From Halobacteriovoraceae bacterium (GTDB lineage Bacteria; Bdellovibrionota; Bacteriovoracia; Bacteriovoracales; Bacteriovoracaceae), in assembly GCA_002713145.1 (NCBI GenBank), contig PAVS01000002.1:143286-207285 (forward strand): DNA of 64,000 nucleotides, written 5' to 3'. The notes beneath the pieces are model-generated. The model had not been told where the DNA came from. It was given only the letters and a program-made list of their open reading frames with translations, and searched no databases. The position numbers and the translations under genes were made by a program. Shown piece by piece: positions 60,857-64,000 of this stretch. Position 1 is the stretch's first letter. Every line of letters begins with the position of its first letter.

Positions 60857-62089
60857 TTATTTCTCCTGAATCTCATTATAGCCCTTAAGAACTTTCTTCT
60901 CCAGTATTTCAACGATTTTTTTTGCCAACATCAAATTGGCTTTTTCAGTAAGATGGCAACAGGAGTCACGGTATGCATCACTGGGAAAATTGTTATAAAT
61001 ATCAAGTATATCGATAGCTTGTGGCTGTAACTCAAAAGCTCGCTTAATAAAAGTGGAGTATCTCTGTATCATTCCAATTTTTGACTCGGCTTTAACATAG
61101 CCAATTTCTCTTAATCTTTTCTCATTTAAGGTTAACTGTTTTTTATTCTGTAGGTAAAGATTAGGTTGTGGTATTACTAAAAGCTTTTTTCTTTCGCTAG
61201 CAAACAAAGCCTTCTGGTAACTGGTATATTTAGACCAAATTTCCACAGATGCTTCTAAAACCTCTAATTCATCTTTGATTTTACCTTTATGTTTAAAATT
61301 AAGCTCTGGAACAGCTTGATTCACCTTTCTATCACCATATTCAGTCCATCTGTTATATATAAGTGCTAAACTAATCCCTATATTTGAATTTTTAATAAAA
61401 ACACTAAACGTATCCATAAAACGCTTAAAGGTTTTTTTCTTATTTAAGTTGTTTACCAACAAATTAAAATACTCTTTATTATTGAACAACAAAGCCGGAC
61501 TATAGCTTGGGTACTCAATAGGTACACTAGGGTAAGAAAAAGTATTTACCTCATTGAAACCGTCCAGATTAATTCCTACATCGACGGAAGACAGAAAGTA
61601 TGAGGATATAAAAAACTGTTGTGGTTGTTTAGTAGAAGGTAGACCGAAATTCAAAAACTTCAACTTAATATTTCCATTCTTCAAACTCTCATTAATGTCT
61701 TTATTAATAAGCTCTAAAAAATTGCCCAATTCAAAGGCAACTGAGCCTCCAAAAATACCTATTCTTAACTCACCTTTTTTTGGTAAAACAGGAAAATCAA
61801 AAGAACTCGAAAAGCCATAGTTATTCACTTTTAACTTTTTAAATTCATCTGCTGTGTCATCATAGAAGCTGAAGTGCTCACTAAGTACAAAACTAAAATA
61901 GGGGTGACCAGCAATCGAGAGCTCTTGGCCTTGCAATGCCTTGTCATATATATCTGCAAAAAGCTTTGGTTTATTAAAATTTTTATAAACTGTAGATAGT
62001 AAAATAAACAGTACTAACTCTATAACAATAAAAGAAATCAAAACAGATAATGATATGAAAAGAAATTTTTTCACATAGTTTTTCATCAA
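60857..62089 (-). CDS. Membrane-anchored SGNH/GDSL-like protein
   Basis: A 410-residue protein with one N-terminal helix (FLFISLSVLISFIVIELVLF) and an extracytoplasmic part. Block I is IGIFGGSVAFELGN with Ser in the GDS position, then FGLPSTKQPQQF, GFNEVNTF as the N-containing block, and DSCCHLTEKANLMLAKKI with the Asp-x-x-His catalytic pair. Such proteins acetylate or deacetylate surface polysaccharides. It overlaps the upstream membrane-protein gene by 4 bp and touches the radical SAM gene downstream. Confidence 0.72.
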   Translation of the reverse strand: MMKNYVKKFLFISLSVLISFIVIELVLFILLSTVYKNFNKPKLFADIYDKALQGQELSIAGHPYFSFVLSEHFSFYDDTADEFKKLKVNNYGFSSSFDFPVLPKKGELRIGIFGGSVAFELGNFLELINKDINESLKNGNIKLKFLNFGLPSTKQPQQFFISSYFLSSVDVGINLDGFNEVNTFSYPSVPIEYPSYSPALLFNNKEYFNLLVNNLNKKKTFKRFMDTFSVFIKNSNIGISLALIYNRWTEYGDRKVNQAVPELNFKHKGKIKDELEVLEASVEIWSKYTSYQKALFASERKKLLVIPQPNLYLQNKKQLTLNEKRLREIGYVKAESKIGMIQRYSTFIKRAFELQPQAIDILDIYNNFPSDAYRDSCCHLTEKANLMLAKKIVEILEKKVLKGYNEIQEK

Positions 62090-63819
62090 TCAGCCAGATA
62101 CGCACAGTAAAAAGCCAATGTTACAGGGCTCACTCTATCACCAACTTTTTCAGGTGCAATAAACAAGTTGAAGGTATCGAATGAATGTCTTGGAAAATAA
62201 ATTTTTTCAAACTCTTTTATGTTTTTAAGAGGTTTCTCCCACAGCACAACCTGACTAGAGCTCTCTATGACAACATTAAATCCTTCGAGTTTTGGTTCCC
62301 TATAATTGAAGAATCTTTTTAATATCAAATATCCCTTCGAACCAGACCCCTTTAATTTAAAAGTCATTTTAGCTGGTTTATTTGCTAGGAAAATCTTTTT
62401 TGGGCTTGCGCAATTATGTTCACTGTATTCTCCCCCTGATAGCTGCACCTCTTCCATATCGATATCAATCATTGTTTGAGATAATTCTAATGTGGAACGA
62501 GGAAGAAAATTATTTTGTAAAACATATAACGTATTATATTTTTCTAGATAGGTATTGCAACTAGGTAACTCAGCAAGAAAATCAGTCCTATTGTTGGGTA
62601 AGACTATTGAGTCAACTTTTTTTCCGAAGTCTAATCTGGACAGGATATGAGACTTAGTTAGATTCACACCTGAAATCATTTGATGAGAAGCAGGTGAAAG
62701 ATCTTTTTTCTTGATATCTATACACCCCTGTTTGCCATTTGAAATACTTTCAAGCTTACTTTGTAATCCGCTCCATATTAAAGAAATTCTTATATCGGTT
62801 AAGGTGACAGCTAGGCAACTGATAAGTAAAAAACTTTGTAACAACTTTCTTCGACCTGCATTTCTATCTCCGAATAAAGCAACGATTAAAAGAATCGATA
62901 TAAATATTGGAGTGATGTGATAAAATTCAAGTCGTCCCGAAATAAAAGCATTGAGGTCTGGCACATACACCTTCAGAGATTGTTTCACTAGTAATATCAA
63001 GGCTGCTGTGCTTATCAACGTAAAAGCTAGCCTTCTATAAATACCCCTCGTCGACACTAATCCCAACAGCCCAACAAAACCAACTACTATATAGTTGGCA
63101 TCCTTAACAAACAAATAGTTTAGACTCGCCCCTAGCTCTCTAAACCTCCAAATTTCAAATTTGTTTTTAGTTGCAGCGACCAATAGTCCCCCTGCAATCA
63201 CGGCAAACAAAAGACAAAGGGTATCTTCTATCTTATTGCGTAACAAACGTCGTTCATCATCTACAAGGTTTATAAATGCAAAAACAGCAAATACACTCAA
63301 TGGAAAAATTGAAATAAGAGATGAAAAAGTTATTAGAGGCAGTAGTGTTAATAGGAAAAAGTAACGCTTCCATGGAGCAGTCTCATTTCTCAAAATTAAA
63401 AATAACATCATAACTAAAAGAGGTAATAATGTAGCTGCTTTAAGCATCTGTGATGCCGACATTAAGAAGATAAAAAAGAACACAATGTGATTGAGAGCTT
63501 GTAAGTTTGAATTCTCGTCTTTCTCTGAAAGCCTAATAGAATAAAAGTATGAAGCGAGGGGAATGATAAAGTATAATACTTTATAATATTGTAATGCGAG
63601 ATGCGGTAAACCATCATTAACTAAGACACGGGGAATAAGTTGAAAAATTATCGTGCCGAAATCAGAAAGTGTAGTCCCTAATATGAAATCCCCACGGGCA
63701 AAGAAATCATAAAGAAAACCCGAACCCTGACCCATCAAAATGCGATTTGTAATAAAATGAATCAGCAGAATCAGTGCTGCCAAAAGGAAAAAGCTCAAGT
63801 TAAAATTCTTAATTTTCAT
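62086..63819 (-). CDS. Polytopic membrane protein of the glycan region
   Basis: A 577-residue protein with about eleven hydrophobic helices in residues 8-355 and a soluble C-terminal domain of about 200 residues with beta-rich character (GYLILKRFFNYREPKLEGF, DTFNLFIAPEKVGDRVSP). The layout recalls glycosyltransferases of the C-superfamily or O-antigen polymerase-like proteins, but I find no diagnostic motif. The first gene of a three-gene unit ending at 59852. A TATAAT box 8 nt before the ATG suggests an almost leaderless message. Confidence 0.6.
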   Translation of the reverse strand: MKIKNFNLSFFLLAALILLIHFITNRILMGQGSGFLYDFFARGDFILGTTLSDFGTIIFQLIPRVLVNDGLPHLALQYYKVLYFIIPLASYFYSIRLSEKDENSNLQALNHIVFFFIFLMSASQMLKAATLLPLLVMMLFLILRNETAPWKRYFFLLTLLPLITFSSLISIFPLSVFAVFAFINLVDDERRLLRNKIEDTLCLLFAVIAGGLLVAATKNKFEIWRFRELGASLNYLFVKDANYIVVGFVGLLGLVSTRGIYRRLAFTLISTAALILLVKQSLKVYVPDLNAFISGRLEFYHITPIFISILLIVALFGDRNAGRRKLLQSFLLISCLAVTLTDIRISLIWSGLQSKLESISNGKQGCIDIKKKDLSPASHQMISGVNLTKSHILSRLDFGKKVDSIVLPNNRTDFLAELPSCNTYLEKYNTLYVLQNNFLPRSTLELSQTMIDIDMEEVQLSGGEYSEHNCASPKKIFLANKPAKMTFKLKGSGSKGYLILKRFFNYREPKLEGFNVVIESSSQVVLWEKPLKNIKEFEKIYFPRHSFDTFNLFIAPEKVGDRVSPVTLAFYCAYLAD

Positions 63820-63827
63820 ATAATTTA

Positions 63828-63833
63828 ATTATA
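63828..63833 (-). promoter_or_regulatory. -10 box next to the start of the polytopic membrane protein
   Basis: On the minus strand TATAAT is followed by 8 nt of A/T and then the ATG at 63819. No Shine-Dalgarno is present. The extreme A/T content here weakens the call. Confidence 0.35.
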
Positions 63834-63908
63834 ATTCGTAATCTATGTAGCAGCAATGAAAAGTAATTGATCGAGGCTGTTGGCTTACAGCACATTTGCT
63901 ATGAAAAA

Positions 63909-63997
63909 TGGCGGAGACGGCGAGATTCGAACTCGCGGAACGCAGAACGTTCGGACCCTTAGCAAGGGCCTGGTTTCAGCCACTCACCCACGTCTCC
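63909..63997 (-). tRNA. tRNA-Ser(GCT)
   Basis: Minus strand. The acceptor GGAGACG pairs with CGTCTCC, followed by discriminator G and an encoded CCA (63909-63911). The anticodon stem CCC-type arm around TTGCTAA gives anticodon GCT (AGC/AGU serine codons). The long variable arm (GTCCGAACGTTCTGCGTTC) confirms the serine class, and the T-arm GCGAGTTCGAATCTCGC is canonical. Length is 89 nt. Confidence 0.96.
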
Positions 63998-64000
63998 AAA

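Noticed and set aside
63909..63935. Possible integration site of the glycan region at the 3' end of tRNA-Ser(GCT)
   Set aside because: No second copy of the tRNA 3' end and no integrase are present in the window, so an island border cannot be supported.
1..64000. CRISPR arrays, insertion sequences, transposases, phage genes
   Set aside because: No repeat-spacer pattern, transposase motif, terminal inverted repeat or phage structural gene was found on either strand.

Overview
The window reads as chromosomal DNA of a low-GC, Gram-negative bacterium of the Bdellovibrionota type, most likely a Bacteriovorax/Halobacteriovorax relative. This is inferred, not proven. The evidence is an MglA-type GTPase, a Glt/Agl-like TolQ-TolR-TPR-beta-barrel envelope machine, several PilZ membrane proteins, DksA, LPS/capsule-type glycosyltransferases and a strongly AT-biased codon usage.

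Layout. (1) Positions 1-11.8 kb hold one head-to-tail chain on the minus strand with gaps of at most 10 bp: dnaX, ebfC, recR, an LC7-like gene, mglA, dksA, mtnP, rsmH, ftsL, ftsI, murE, murF and mraY (cut by the left edge). It joins DNA maintenance, polarity control and the division/cell-wall cluster. dnaX carries an A9 slippery run at the domain III/IV junction, and both alternative frames stop at once. (2) 11.9-16.3 kb holds the SRP RNA gene with a clear promoter, an exported alpha/beta hydrolase, tRNA-Ser(GGA), tadA, a PilZ protein, a GT39-type glycosyltransferase, a small zinc-ribbon gene and tRNA-Arg(ACG). (3) 16.3-26.4 kb is a ten-gene minus-strand operon resembling the core of the myxobacterial gliding/envelope-transport apparatus, ending with a glutathione peroxidase. 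(4) 26.5-48.2 kb is mixed accessory DNA: PilZ membrane proteins, an exported Ig-like repeat protein, four N-terminal-twitch radical SAM proteins (one fused to TPRs), a Na/Pi symporter beside a PhoB/PhoR pair, a DUF5989/SxtJ/carbamoyltransferase trio, a degenerate TPP-fold protein beside an aldehyde dehydrogenase, an AlkB-like dioxygenase, and a divergent kinase/regulator pair whose start codons overlap. (5) 48.4-51.5 kb is a compact three-gene cassette (Asp-hydroxylase-like oxygenase plus two proteins I do not recognise). (6) 51.5-63.8 kb looks like a surface-polysaccharide region: glycosyltransferases, a YdjC-type deacetylase, a B12-binding radical SAM protein with an apparent AUU start, a second carbamoyltransferase, a class II amidotransferase/PP-loop fusion, another radical SAM protein, an SGNH-type protein and a polytopic membrane protein. 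tRNA-Ser(GCT) closes the window.

Best candidates for undescribed biology are the oxygenase cassette (48375-51507), the family of twitch radical SAM proteins without visible substrates, the dnaX slippage site, the AUU start, and the recurring -10 boxes placed 5-10 nt upstream of start codons that lack a Shine-Dalgarno (leaderless mRNAs). All functional calls come from reading motifs by eye; no database search was possible.
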